The notes beneath the pieces are model-generated. The model saw only the letters and a list, made by a program, of their open reading frames with translations, searched no databases and was not told the DNA's origin. DNA of 64,000 bases from Gordionus sp. m RMFG-2023 (taxonomy: Eukaryota; Nematomorpha; Gordioida; Chordodea; Parachordodidae). Where the stretch lies: the NCBI RefSeq assembly GCF_954871325.1, contig NC_088775.1, forward strand, positions 92,026,334-92,090,333, in the 5' to 3' direction. Positions 1 through 15,700 of the stretch are shown here, piece after piece. Both the position numbers and the translations under genes were made by a program. The first letter of the stretch is position 1; each line of letters begins with the position of its first letter.

Positions 1-734
1 AAGAAAAATAAAAAATTGCCGGAAAAAACGCGACCAACTACGAACAAGGGAAGAACTAGTTGAACCTGAATCAATAATAATAGATAGGAGAAGATAAAAT
101 GGTAGAAACAGCCAAACCAAGTCAAGAAGGAATTCAAAAACCGATATCCAACGATGGAACGAAATCAAACAAAAAGATTAATATACGAACATGAACTTGG
201 TAAATAAAAAGATTTATACACCAACATAAATTTGGTGGCAAATACGATATTTTATATTTTATAAGGTTATTCAACGTTATTTAAATAATATATTTGTCAT
301 AAAATAATATAGCATTAATATCATATAAAAGGTATATTTAATTGATTACTTATATAAGTTAATTTAATAATTATAAAATAGTATATATAAAGTTTAGAAT
401 TTAAAATAAAGATTCCGTTTGGTTTGATTATAAAACCCATCTTTCCCCGATCATCCTTTGCCAAATATTCTTTCCGGAAGAATTAATATCAAAAAAGTAT
501 TATTTTTTAAAAAATTGTTTTTAATTAAATGATAGATTATATATTCAATTCTATCGAGCATAATTTTAGTTTCATTAACATTTGCACATTTGCCTCTTAT
601 GGCTAACATGCTCCCCGGTCTCCCTTAAATGCATGAAAAAAATACTTCTTAAAAAACTTTTCAAAAGAATGATTAAAAAATTAAGAGATAATAGTGGCAA
701 CAAAAAACGTAACTATATTATTGTTTTAAAACCT
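1..734. other. AT-rich DNA, nothing recognised
   Basis: No convincing gene. The first 180 bases are less AT-rich and lysine/arginine-rich in translation, but stops fall within about 35 codons in each frame. They could be the edge of a decayed element or of an exon cut by the window start; I cannot decide. The rest is low-complexity A/T sequence up to the RTE LINE endonuclease remnant. Confidence 0.4.
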
Positions 735-1505
735 TCACTACTCGCTCCTACATGCCCATTCAGATCACCAGTCAGGATAATCCCCTCTTCATTTGCCAGT
801 CTCGATGTCACCCCCAATAGACTGTCCTAAAATATATCTTTCTCTTCTTCACTTCTTCCAACCTAAGGAACATATGCCGAGATAATATTATATAGCTTTC
901 TACCAAAAATCATATTGATTACCATTATCTGGTTATCTAGCCTTCTCACTTATACCACTTTGTCTACCAATTTCTCCGCAACCAATACCCCAACTCCAGC
1001 CTTACCATCATTACTTCCTTGCCAAAAGAATACTTTTCACTAGTCTTGCCAATCATTCTTGTCCCATTTACTTTCCATCTGGTCTCCTGTATGTAGCACA
1101 CATTTATATGCCTTCTATACAATACATCGACCACTTCTCCCGCTCTTCCCGTCATACTACCAACATTCCATGTAGCGACCTTTACTCGTGGCCGACATAT
1201 GTTTCTCGTGAATCGTGGTTCCACCAGGTTTCCCGCCCTTTTTGTCGTAGGCGGATGAGAAGGCCCACGTGGTACTTTGGGCTGTAACCCGCCCATGTTT
1301 TGTTGTAACCATAGGGAAATTTTGTAGCAAGGTTTTTACAATCGGATGCTCTTCCTGACATCAACCCCTTTAAGTGGTTTTTAAACCCCGTCGAGGAGAC
1401 TGGGATCCTATTCTAGACCCATATCACATGGAACCTTTTAGGCCATTAGCCGCCAAAAGACGTTGCCACTCCCCTCCCCCCTCACGATGAGGCTGAGGTT
1501 GGATT
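735..1505 (-). mobile_element. Decayed RTE-type LINE, 5' part with endonuclease domain
   Basis: On the minus strand, from about 1290 downward, the translation reads KVATWNVGSMTGRAGEVVDV, then CYIQETRW, then (after a frameshift near 1000) GVGVLVAEKLVDKVV, ISAYVP and finally GIILTGDLNGHVGAS near 735. These are the TWN, QETRW, SAYVP and GDLNGHVG landmarks of the apurinic-like endonuclease (EEP fold) of RTE/CR1-type non-LTR retrotransposons, the region often annotated as 'craniofacial development protein 2-like'. It would nick target DNA for target-primed reverse transcription. At least one frameshift and three in-frame stops make it dead. The 1300-1500 leader is GC-richer and holds a GATGTCAGGAAGAGCATCCG-like block that I recall from RTE-like elements of many aquatic animals. 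The RT half is absent: the element stops at about 735. Confidence 0.85.
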
Positions 1506-1524
1506 TTGGGAGAGTTCTGATAAA

Positions 1525-2960
1525 TCTAATATCGCATATTTGGATCCATTACCTGTGTGGCTAATAATTATTTAATTCTGTGTATAGGATATTGATCAAT
1601 CAAAATATTTGCATTAACCGTCTGTCGGAAGTCACCGTAAATTCGTAAGGATCCATATTTTTTCAGTACATGCACGATCGGAGAAGCGATATTCGAATAT
1701 ATAAGTTTTTCTAAAACTTCCATTGATTCCATTCTTAGTAATTCCGCTTTTAATTTTGTCTTCCACGCAAATGGTATCGATCTGCTCTTAAGACATGAAA
1801 GTTGGGGTTGGGTTTTACCGTTAAACTTGTTTTAAAATCTTTCAGTACCTAATATTTTAATAAATAATGATGGTTTCAATATTATCCCCCCAAACCTCAT
1901 TAATTATATTACATTGAATTATTATTAAATTTAATTAATTTATTAAATTTCTACATATCAAATTAATACCATTGTTTGCATAAATCATGATATTTAATTT
2001 TATTTTTATAATTAACGGGTAATATACATTTACCTCTAATATCGCGATCATTAAATTTTATAAGATTTTAAAATAATATCCGTTCTTATTACTGGTATTT
2101 TTAAACGGTAAACGTCTGCTATATTCAAAATGGAGACTGTCGATCCTGTGTCAATTAAAAAATTAATATATATTTTATCTATTAATAATTTCACCTCAAA
2201 TTTTTTCCGTGACCCCTCTGGATAATCCCAATCCTCAAAGCTTTCTCACCTCTTTTGTGGGGTATCTATCGTTCGAATATATTCTTTCTTACCACGATTC
2301 CTTCTCTGTAAATGTTTTTCAATTATGACAAATTTCATTTAAATTTGGGCTCTTTGGTTTTATGTGGTTTTTTAATACACAACATTAACAAATAATTTTT
2401 GATGCTAGTTTATAATTGTCATACTTCTCCCTGGTCACTTTTTTTTAAATTTTATTTATCTCATATCCTGCGATAATTTTGTATATGTTATCATTTCCGT
2501 CTTCTCCATTGATGTAGCGATTTGAACAGCCTCCCATGTCAAGTCTGGAGTGTTGATTAACTTCATTAATATTTTTTAATTAGTAATACCTGACACTAAT
2601 TTATCACGAACATTGTATTATACATCTATTTAAAATCACGCGTGTTTGCTTTTATCTTTAATTTATTTATATATTCTGTAATAGTTTCTCCTTTTCCTTG
2701 TTCCATTTTGAAAAAATAATATCTCTCCAGCAGAAAATTAGCTTTCTTTGAGTAATAATTTTTTTAAAGTATCGTATGATGTTTCAGCTAATGTCTTCGG
2801 TAAATACAAAGTAAATAATTTTGAATAAACTTCTAATCTAATATTTACTAATAAAAGCGATTTTTTGTGCTCTATTTTGGCGATTGTGTACACCTGCTCC
2901 ATTGTAATATCGTGAAAATATAAATAATTTTATCATACCTTTGTAATTAATTTCGTCATT
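1525..2960 (-). mobile_element. Decayed Gypsy-type LTR retrotransposon fragment (gag - protease - RT)
   Basis: Read on the minus strand from about 2960 to 1525. Gag-like part (2900-2460): GETITEYINKLKIKANTRDF, then MLINTPDLTWEAVQIATSME-like sequence, resembling the Gypsy gag 'ESIAEYVAELRRLA' and 'WEKAVEIA' landmarks. Aspartic protease (about 2190-2100): INFLIDTGSTVSIL with the catalytic DTG. RT start (1790-1535): IPFAWKTKLKAELLRMES, then ASPIVHVLKKYGSLRIYGDFRQTVN and DQYPIHRIK, matching the Gypsy RT entry motifs 'PIVPVLKKDGSVRICGDY' and 'DQYPLPRIEDLLA'. Many stops and frameshifts interrupt it. The element ends abruptly inside RT, next to the RTE leader at about 1505-1530. No LTRs were found. 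It lies in what should be the furry intron upstream of 3128. Confidence 0.85.
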
Positions 2961-3065
2961 TTATATATCTTTTACAAATCAATTAATATTTGAATAACAA
3001 TTAATCCTATAATCATTTGCCTTTATTTTCAAGGTTAAGATTCTATTACAATTGCTACTATATAA

Positions 3066-7435
<4,370 letters not shown>

Positions 7436-7438
7436 TAG

Positions 7439-8231
7439 TTAGGATTGTATCACAATCAAACAAATTTATTAATTAAATAATCGATATGGGTTGGTAATAT
7501 TTTTTCGTTGGTTTATGTAAAATATTTGATTTTGTTTTATGATATTTACTTGGAAATTTATGTAAAATATTTGATTTTGTTTTAGGATATTTACTTGCAA
7601 ATAATATAGGCAAATCAGCATCATTAAAAAGTGATATAGTTAAAACAACATTTCCTATCTTAAATATTTTTATTTAAGTCAATCAAAAGTTAGGAATTCG
7701 ATATTATTTAGAATAATATAAGTAACAAAGCATCTGATCGAATCGGGTTTTTTTGAAAAATTTAGGGATTCAATCTTTTTAAATTATATGTCTTTGACCG
7801 TTGACCCCCCCTCCCTAGTTTAGGTGTTCTGCTTTTAACTTTTCCTGAATTACAACATTTTTATTTAAATAATTTATGTTAGAACATAATATATATCTAA
7901 AAAAAGTTTAATTTTGGCCGAGAATGTTTTGATTTATTCATCAAATTCATCTCATCATAATTATTTATTTTTTTCTCGTAAAATATTGCAACTATAAAAA
8001 AATATTAAGATAGAAATTTATCCTTATAAAAATATATAATAATATTAATAATAATAAACGTATCGTTCGCTTCGATATGCTAGCGATCTCGTGCTCTCTT
8101 TCACAGAGAGTAAGACGCAGAGGGCACAATAATTGTTAGGCTATAGCGATAAGGGTAAAATATGGCTAAATTGAAACGCAAATTGAAATGTATGGGGGTA
8201 AAAAAAAATAAGAAAATTATAGTGTGTTTAT
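7439..8231. other. AT-rich intergenic or intronic DNA
   Basis: No gene recognised. There is a short direct repeat of TATGTAAAATATTTGATTTTGTTTT-type sequence at about 7515 and 7559, and a GC-richer stem-forming stretch at 8060-8130. If furry continues, its next exon should lie here or beyond, but I could not find one. Confidence 0.4.
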
Positions 8232-10994
8232 AATAAAATTAGCTGGTTGTACTATGGAACTGTAAATTTTTCCCTTTAATTTGTGTGGGATTTTTTTGTC
8301 AAACAGCACTCCAGATAAAGATCTACACTTTAACCACCCTTGATTAATTTTACTCTTTATCTCTTATTCTATTGTGCCGTTTGTTTGTATAGTGGAGTTC
8401 AAATATTTGCAGCTTTCAATTGCCGATATCTGCCATTCATTTATATCAATACTCTCTGTTTCTCCTGTCACCATATACTCCTTCATTTTTCTATTTACAT
8501 TTAGTCCATGCTTTTCTAGGATATTTATCCAACTCACTAATTTTTCTTTCATTTCATCCTTGGATTAGGCAAGTATCACAATTTTAAACGTTCAAACTAC
8601 ATATTTATTCATAAAATAAAATTTAAACAGTCATAAACGATAATATAAACAATACTATTTATAGGTAAACACATAACCAATAACTGAAATCTTTATCCCC
8701 TCCATTCTTTGTTCTACACCAGCTGGCATCACGTGATCTCCCATTTCCCCCTTCTTCCCCCAAAGGAAAATTTATTGTTCATGTCATAAAAATGACTGAC
8801 ATTTTGTATATTATATTAAATTTATTTCTTCTTTTTTCTAACTGCTACCAACAATATCATCTGCAAATATCATATTCCACGGGACACTTTGAGGTATAGA
8901 CTGTGCTAATACATTTATTACTGTAATAAAGAGAAGTAGACTGAGAGCCGACCCTTGATGAACTCTTTCGGCTAGTGTGAAGCCTGCTGAAGTACCTAAT
9001 GTGCTACGGTACATTGTTGTATGGCCCATATACATATCATGTATTATTCTTATATATTTTTCGGGAATATTTTTGTGGCGTAGCGCCCACCAGATAAGTC
9101 TTCTTGGGATTCTATGGAAGGCATTTTCTATATCGAGAAAGACCATGTGTAGCTTTGTGTTCTTTTTCCTGTATTTTTCACTCATTTGCCTAATTGCGTG
9201 GATTGCATAAGTTGTTGATCTTCTAAGCATAAAGCCAAACTGAGTCTCTCCTATTTCGATTATGTCTCTTAATCTTTTTTCTATTATTTTTCGTATAGTT
9301 TTAGACAGTGTGACATTAGTTTTATGCCCCTATAATTTTGACAATTGTATGGATCCCCTTTAATTTTAAGATAGGAACTAGATAGCTCTGCCTATATTTT
9401 TGGGGAACCTCTTCATTTCTAAGTATTTTATTGTACAGATTTGTGAGGAGATGTATTCCATAATCTCCTAGTGCTATAAGGCTTTCTATTGGAATATCGT
9501 CTGGACCCCTAGCTTTGTTTTTTTCATATGCTTGAGGCATGTGATTATTTCTTGTTCTGTTATAGGTTGTACAAGATTTTGACATGGGGAGTGTTCGTCC
9601 AGATATAGTATTTGGGGATTAAAGTTGAGAAGCTCCTGAAAATATTCATTCCATCAATTCATTATTTCTTAATCCTTTATTATCAATTTTCCATCTTTAT
9701 TCTTGATTACTTTCGGAGCTCCGTTTATATCCCTAGAACTCTTTTTTCGCTGTTTGGCTAATCTGTATATTTTATTTTGCCCTTCTTTGGTATATAGTTC
9801 TTCATACAGGTAATTGTATGCCATAGATTTGGCCCTAGCCACCGCCTTTGTAGCTAATCTCTTGGATTTTTTGTATCTTGTCTTGTCATCTGGGTTTTTG
9901 GATTTGTACCATATTTTATAAAGGGATTTTTTCTCCTGTATAGTGGTTTGTACCTCTTCATTCCACCACCATTGTTCTTTGTATGATTTGTTACCTCCCC
10001 CTCAAGCCTAGTGTCGATTTGGCAGTGTCTATTAATCTGGGTGAAAAATCTGTCCACATTTTTTAACTGACTTGTGAGGAATCTATTGTTTTAATGTTTG
10101 CATTGATTGCAAAGGCATCTGTCATTGTTTTTAATTTGCCCCATTTGATGCATGGTTCCAGTTTTATCTTGTTTTTAGTGGATTTATTTGAGATGTATAA
10201 ATCCATGACTAGTAGCTTGTGTTGCGCGGCGATATCTTCTCCTGAGATGAATTTGCAGTCTATTACATCTTTTAATCTTCTGCAAGAGATTAGCATGTAA
10301 TCTATCTGTGTTTTCCTTGTATCACTTTCATATGTTATTAGATGACTGTCTTTTTTCCTACAGTAGGTGTTGGTTAAGGCAAGGTCGAAGGCTTGCGCAA
10401 ATTTTAGTACATGCTCTCCTTCATCATTTCTTTCTCCATAGCCAAAATCACCATGATGCCTTTTGTAGCTATCTCTTTATTTTCCACATGCGCATTTAAG
10501 TCACCACCTATTATGGGTCATCCATAGGGATTTCCATTACAGCTTCATCAAGGATAGCTCTAAAGTCATCTTTCTCATCCTTTGCAAAACGTTTGAGGAG
10601 CATATACTGAAAGGATGTGTATTATTGATTGACCATTGCAGAGTTTTATCTTCATTAGTCTATCAGAGATCCTGTTGACTTCTACTACTGAGAAGGTTAG
10701 ATCTTGACTGAGGATAACACCGTTCCTATAACAATTCTATTATAGTACAATTTATACTCTTCTGTCCCTTCCATTTTGTTTCTTGTATGCACGCTATATC
10801 CATTTTTCCCTTGTTCAAATTGATGCCAATTCGCTCGTCTTACCTTTAAGCGTCCCAATATTCAAACTTGCTAATCTTGTCTTCTTTGCTTTGACCTTTA
10901 CTTTACTTTTCACAGGATGGAAGTCTACACCCTGCGCGTCGCTTGGAGGGAACGCCCTAGCTTTCATATTCATATTTTCATTTGTTTCTTTCAT
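8232..10994 (-). mobile_element. Decayed RTE-type LINE with endonuclease and reverse transcriptase
   Basis: Minus strand. An ATG at 10994 opens MKETNENMNMKARAFPPSD and reaches RLASLNIGTLKGKTSELAS before a stop at 10815-10817; a frameshift follows. The endonuclease continues as DIACIQETKWKGQKS and, at 10296-10190, DCKFISGEDIAAQHKLLVMD. The RT domain includes KARGPDDIPIESLIALGD (9520-9460), HMVFLDIENAFHRIPRRLIW (motif A region), RVHQGSALSLLLF (motif B; usually QG) and MIFADDIV (motif C, ADD, 8870-8845). The C-terminal part reads GLNVN, KYLNSTIQTNGTIE and, at 8345-8240, KINQGWLKCRSLSGVLFDKK, then IPHKLKGK. This order is diagnostic of RTE/CR1-like LINEs. Frameshifts and stops make it inactive. 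Its upstream flank is the tRNA-like head described separately. Confidence 0.88.
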
Positions 10995-11215
10995 TTTGTT
11001 TATTGGACAGGTATCCTTAGCACCCAGCTGTCCAGGCCTGTCGGTGACCGGTATGTAATCTCTAAGCTCTGAAATTCATCTTACCATATATCTTTACGCA
11101 TCAGTCATCGAAGAGAAACTTGAAAGTTTTTATACTCCTTACCAGTATTGAACCTGCGTCCTTCTTCGTCCTTCTGTTTCTAAGCATACGTTTAACCCAT
11201 TAGGTCACCCCGGCG
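10995..11215 (-). repeat. tRNA-derived SINE-type head on the 5' side of the LINE (SINE copy 1)
   Basis: On the minus strand from 11215: GGGTGACCTAATGGGTTAAA (A-box-like), then CAGGTTCAATACTGGTAAGG (B-box GGTTCAANNCC-like), then a body with CTCTTCGATGA, AGCTTAGAGAT and GGTCACCGACAGGCC, ending GGATACCTGTCCAATAAACA next to the LINE start codon at 10994. The same order occurs at 18193-18482 and 44395-44992. It is either a SINE that landed exactly at the LINE 5' end or a Pol III promoter belonging to the LINE. Confidence 0.78.
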
Positions 11216-11334
11216 TTACTTATAGAATATATTAGTATTATAATATAAAATATTGAAAATGTACGATTTAATATATGATAGGAAAAACTATTTTACCAAT
11301 ATATAAAAATAAAATTAGTTTTTCCTCAAAATTA

Positions 11335-11544
11335 GGGTTGTTAAGCGGCTCGTTTTGAGCCGATTACGGCTAACTCAATATTGCAGCCAGAAAAATATTA
11401 CGTAATCCTGAAGATTTTGCTCATAGAAGGAACAAAGGTCTAGACATATATTATTGATATCTCGAGGCTTAGGCAATATTTTTTGTCTAAAATATTGAGT
11501 TACCTGTTTAAATATCAGCTCAAAATGAGCCGTTTAACAACACT
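11335..11544. mobile_element. MITE, family 1, copy a
   Basis: The terminal inverted repeats are GTTGTTAAGCGGCTCGTTTT on the left and, as reverse complement of the right end, GTTGTTAAACGGCTCATTTT, nearly identical over about 27 bases. The interior contains CTGAAGATTTTGCTCAT and CTCGAGGCTTAGG, shared with copies at 24150 and 46402. There is no coding capacity. It is a non-autonomous DNA transposon of unassigned superfamily; no target-site duplication is clear. Confidence 0.75.
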
Positions 11545-11664
11545 TCTTAAAATGAAGAGATAATTTAATACAAGAATATATATAATTTATTTCGTAATAT
11601 AGTGTTGTGATGATTTAATGAAACATATTGACCATTAAATTATAACTCATAGATATAAAATTAT

Positions 11665-11756
11665 TTTCTTTGCAAAAGTAATTAAAATGACAAGAGGAGT
11701 AATAAAAGAATTTTCAATAATGCTTTGTCTATATTTTAATTACTTTTGCAAAGAAA
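11665..11756. repeat. Perfect 24-bp inverted repeat forming a hairpin
   Basis: The arms TTTCTTTGCAAAAGTAATTA + AAAT (11665-11688) and their exact reverse complement (11733-11756) flank a 44-base loop. Perfect arms in otherwise decayed DNA suggest a recent short inverted-repeat element or a fold-back RNA. Confidence 0.8.
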
Positions 11757-11764
11757 TTAATGTT

Positions 11765-11832
11765 ATTCTGGGTAAAATATTGAGTTAATCGTTTTTAAAA
11801 AATCGGATCAAATTGAGCCATTTAACAAAACT
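11765..11832. repeat. MITE family 1, half element
   Basis: GGTAAAATATTGAGTTAATC ... AAATTGAGCCATTTAACAAA matches the right half and terminal repeat of the MITE at 11335-11544. The left half is absent. Confidence 0.55.
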
Positions 11833-12095
11833 ACATGTGATTAGATAGGGCATATATACTCTTTTTAATTATCTAAAAATTCTATGTTATATATATATTA
11901 AAATAAAGGGATTCAATAATTAATATTTATGCTTAAAAAATATTATACATATCCGAATCCAGGTAAATTATTAGTTAAATAAAATCCTATGGTTATTTAT
12001 TTTCAATCATAATCTCGATTGATTTTCTTTAGAAGATTTAAATTCATTTAGAATGAAAAAATTTTAAAATTCAAGCATCGCGACCTAGGCCCAAG

Positions 12096-14184
12096 CAGGG
12101 TTGGGCAGTATCGCGGATATTTGTATCTAATTTTAAAATTTTGGAAAGTATCTTGTATCCAGTATCTAAGATACATTATTTAAAAGTATTTGTATCTTAA
12201 CCAACTTTGTATTCAAAAAGATACAAATACTTTAAAAAAAATTTATATTGGTTAATTTAAATAGTATTAAAATTTAAAATGATATTGTTTTAAGATTTAA
12301 ATGAAAAATTTAATCAAAATTTAGATATTTTAAGATAATTTTTGATATATGACGTTGGTCGTCATATAGCAATTTGCTAACAATTAGAAACCATATTTGA
12401 ATCATTTTATATCTGTCTATTATAAAATTATGGAAGAAGAAAATATAATAATATGTTTATCTTCGTCTTCAGATGATTCTTCAACCGAAAATTATAACAA
12501 TAAATTTAAACTAAGCATACTTAATGGCAAATTTTTTGAAGTACTTCAAGATGATCATAATAAAGAAATTCATCGTGACGTTGGTATTGACGAAAAAATT
12601 ATAGCAACTGTTACAGATAACGGCTCTAACTTTAAGAAAGCTTTCAAGGAGTTGGATATTCTATTGAAGCTGTAGAGAATGACTTTGACATCAATGATGA
12701 TGAATGTATAGAATTCGAAATCATCGATTCTTTAAAATTTATTATGATATTGTAAATTTAGTAAAAAAATTTATTCAAATAAAATTATTTATTTGTATAT
12801 TTAAGGGTCTAAAGAAGCCTCAATAACATTGCCTCAACACATTCGTTGTTTGTGCCACGATAAGTGTAATTGCCACAACAGATGTCGAGAGAGCTATTAA
12901 GGATTTAAGGATTCTCCTAACATTTCTAAAATTCTTCATCCTGCAATAGCTAAATGTACTGCTATGGAATGCAAATAATAGACCTAAAACTGCAGAACTT
13001 ATCAAAGCAGTTTTAGGAAAACAATTAGTTACACCTTGTTGCACTAGATGGAATAGTTTGTATGATAGTCTTCATAGTTTATTAAAATTTAAAGGCGAAC
13101 TTCCTAGATTATGTCAAAAATTAGAATTTCCTAAAAGATATTGAAATTCAATATTTAGAAGAATATTGCAATATAATGGCCCCATTGGCTATAGCGATTG
13201 ACAAAATAGTGTGAAATCAACTGCTATTATGGAGAATCAGCTCCAATTTTAAATGTCGTTAAAAAAAATTACAAATTTAATTCAAACCAATCCACAATTT
13301 TGCAAACCATTAGTTATTGCCATAGAAAAATTATTTAAATAAAAGATTTAAAAATATATATGATTTTGATAACAATTTTAAAAGTGCATTTTTGGAAACT
13401 ATTTTTCATCCCTATTTTAAAAATCGTTGGATTGATGGTGAAAAAGAAAAAAAATACCTTCAGGATTTGTTATTACATGAAGTTTTAATTGTTTTTAAAA
13501 ATAATATTGAAATTGATACTTCAACAAAATCTTCAATTGATGAAGATGATGATTACTTCTGCCTTAAAAGTACCCCATCCAATTCGAATAATTAAAATTA
13601 ATGATGATATAGAGGTCATAAATTATATGAAAGATAACAGGCGGAGTATAAATATGTTAAATAGTTATAAATATATAAAAGAAATATTTATTAAATATAA
13701 CACAATATTACCCTCCTCAGCCCCCCGTTGAAAGATTATTTAGTTTTGCTAATATGGTTAATAGACCAAATCGTCAAAGATTGAACGATAAATCATTTGA
13801 AAAATTAATATTATTAAAAAATAATGCTGATTTATGATGCTGATTTATTATTATTTACTAATTATATAATTATTAAATGGAATATCGCATAATCTTTTAT
13901 AATAAATTTGTTATTTTCTACAATTTATTTTAAATATTTTTTTATAAATTTATATTATAGATAAGAAAATAAAGCTTTATACATTTTGATTTTAATTATT
14001 AAAAGTTTTTTAAAAAAGTATCTTGTATCTTAGATACTTTTTTTTACAAAAATAAAAGTATCTGGTATCTTATATCATATTGATTTTTCTAAAGTATCTA
14101 GTATCTTGTATCTTAAATACAAAATTTTATAAAGTATCTGTATCTGCATCCGAATACAATTTTCTGAAAATTTGCCCAACCCTG
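12096..14184 (+). mobile_element. hAT DNA transposon with terminal inverted repeats
   Basis: The left end CAGGGTTGGGCA at 12096 and right end TGCCCAACCCTG ending at 14184 are perfect 12-bp inverted repeats of the CAGGG hAT type. Just inside both ends are multiple copies of GTATCTTGTATC / AGTATCT..GTATCTTA (12110-12230 and 14010-14150), probably subterminal binding repeats. The 8-bp flanks (GGCCCAAG / GGAAGTTA) do not match, so the target-site duplication has decayed or one end was re-joined. It encloses a broken transposase gene on the plus strand. Confidence 0.88.
12397..13838 (+). pseudogene. Broken hAT transposase
   Basis: The pieces appear in family order. A short acidic/serine N-terminal part (12397-12540) lacks the BED finger, and the frame then jumps to IATVTDNGSNFKKAF (12600-12650; DN of the catalytic core). 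Next come LPQHIRCLCHDK (12827-12860), AIAKCTAMWNANNRPKTAEL then IKAVLGKQLVTPCCTRWNSL (12940-13060; the 'LVTP.ATRWNS' signature), FLETIFHPYFKNRWIDGEKE (13388-13450), and finally APVERLFSFANMVNRPNRQR then LNDKSFEKLILLKNNADL to a stop near 13838 (hAT C-terminal dimerisation). At least four frameshifts separate these parts. It would cut and paste the element; it cannot do so in this state. Confidence 0.88.
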
Positions 14185-14924
14185 GGAAGTTATAATTTTT
14201 TAGCCTTCCGACATGTTTAATCATGCTAAAAATTAATTTTGTAAATAAATTTAAAAAATCTGAGAGGCCAGAAACATAGGGAAAAATTTTTTTTTATTTT
14301 TTCTATAAATATTATAAAATAAATTTTAATTTTGACATTAATAAATAAAAATAAATTTATCAAATCACAAATAAAAAAAAGGATTTTAAAATTATATAAA
14401 CATTTTCTCTAAAAATTTAAAAAAAAAACGAATCATAGAATAAATAAATAATGTTATAAACATAGAGTCAAATAAGCGTAATATAAATTATTTTTCAAAA
14501 AACTTGGAAATAGTTTAAAATATGATTTCTTCACATATTCGTATTTAATTTGACTATTTATCAATTTAAAATATTTGTATCGAACTATTCGCCCGGTCGA
14601 TCCTGTCCGATTTGATTTCGAAATCGATTTTAATTTGAAATTTGACTTTAGAAATAAAAAATTTTTTGATTAATCTCGCATCAGGGGCAATATCCCTATT
14701 GCACATTTACTCATATATTTAAAAATAATAGCAATATATATATTAGATATATGATACATATGGGGTACATTAGCTTACTTTTCTTTCATTTAAATTTTAT
14801 TGGAATAATTTTTTTTACCCAATGATATATCTACTTACGTTATCCGAAGTTACTTTTTAAATTAGCTTAATTTTCTTTAATTTTAATTGGATCCTTTTTT
14901 TTAAAAACAATAATTTTGCTTGAA
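14185..14924. other. AT-rich DNA
   Basis: No gene was seen. CGCCCGGTCGATCCTGTCCG at 14590-14609 resembles the GC-rich interior of MITE family 2, so a fragment of that family may be present. Confidence 0.35.
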
Positions 14925-15700
14925 TAGACCATTTTATATTTTTCCTATATCCAAAGTAGATATATTTTTGTTATTATTTTTGTAATTATATTTTAATTAT
15001 AAGTATCTAAATAAAATATTATTTATATCAATTATTACATAAAAGAGGAAATAGAAAATGCTTATAATATGAGAATATTTTTTTTTTCATATACTTCTTT
15101 TTATTTTTCATTTTGAAATTTAAACAATCCTATTTGCATAATATTCTTGAGCATGACATATTTGGTTATAATGAACATAAACACTGAAGCTTTATTGTTG
15201 GTAAGTGTCTATAATATTGTTTTTATTAATATAAATTTATTAAAATATTTGACTTAAATTCTTATAAGAATTTTAATCTAATAATTTGTGATTATTTATA
15301 CAACATAGATAAGAGAATCAAGCCCCATATAGCATGCATAACGCATGGGTCAATGGTGTAATATTTCAATATGCTTTGAGAATAGTAATATAGATAAAAT
15401 CTACAATTTAAATGTAGACTTCGATCTTCCCGAATATCTTCTTGAATCCCCATCTTTCTTTTATAGATTGCGTACATATATAGATGAAATAAATTAAAAT
15501 GAAACTTTCGAAAAATAGGAGTATATCGAAATTGAAACCAATCAGGTTTTTATTATTAATATATATCAAATTTACCCTAATAGACTTTAATTCATTTTTT
15601 TTCTTCTAAAAAATATAGGAAGATCAGGATTCAAATCTAAATAGAAATAAGAAAAGATTTCTTACAAATTTTTGTCCAATATGGTGGTTTAATATTTAAT
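14925..15700 (+). pseudogene. Unrecognised small gene family, copy 1
   Basis: First of three related units. It includes an ATG (15069) followed by a very hydrophobic run (IFFFSYTSFYF), LEHDIFGYNE, NTEALLL and a strong donor GTAAGT at 15201. An AG acceptor follows near 15308. The next open stretch reads DKRIKPHIACITH and, in another frame after an indel, FENSNIDKIYNLNVDFDLPE then YLLESPSFFYRLRTYIDEIN (15378-15497). A possible last exon at about 15621-15694 reads EDQDSNLNRNKKRFLTNFCP then IWWFNI. In-frame breaks show this copy is disabled. The function is unknown. Conservation with copy 2 at protein level, plus splice-like signals, is what marks it as coding. Confidence 0.5.

Noticed and set aside
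1182-1364. Second minus-strand open frame overlapping the RTE endonuclease start
   Set aside because: It is another frame of the same decayed LINE leader; the endonuclease motifs are in the neighbouring frame.
8374-10499. Several plus-strand open frames (8374-8568, 8977-9210, 10094-10300, 10308-10499)
   Set aside because: All lie antisense to the RTE LINE and show no motif.
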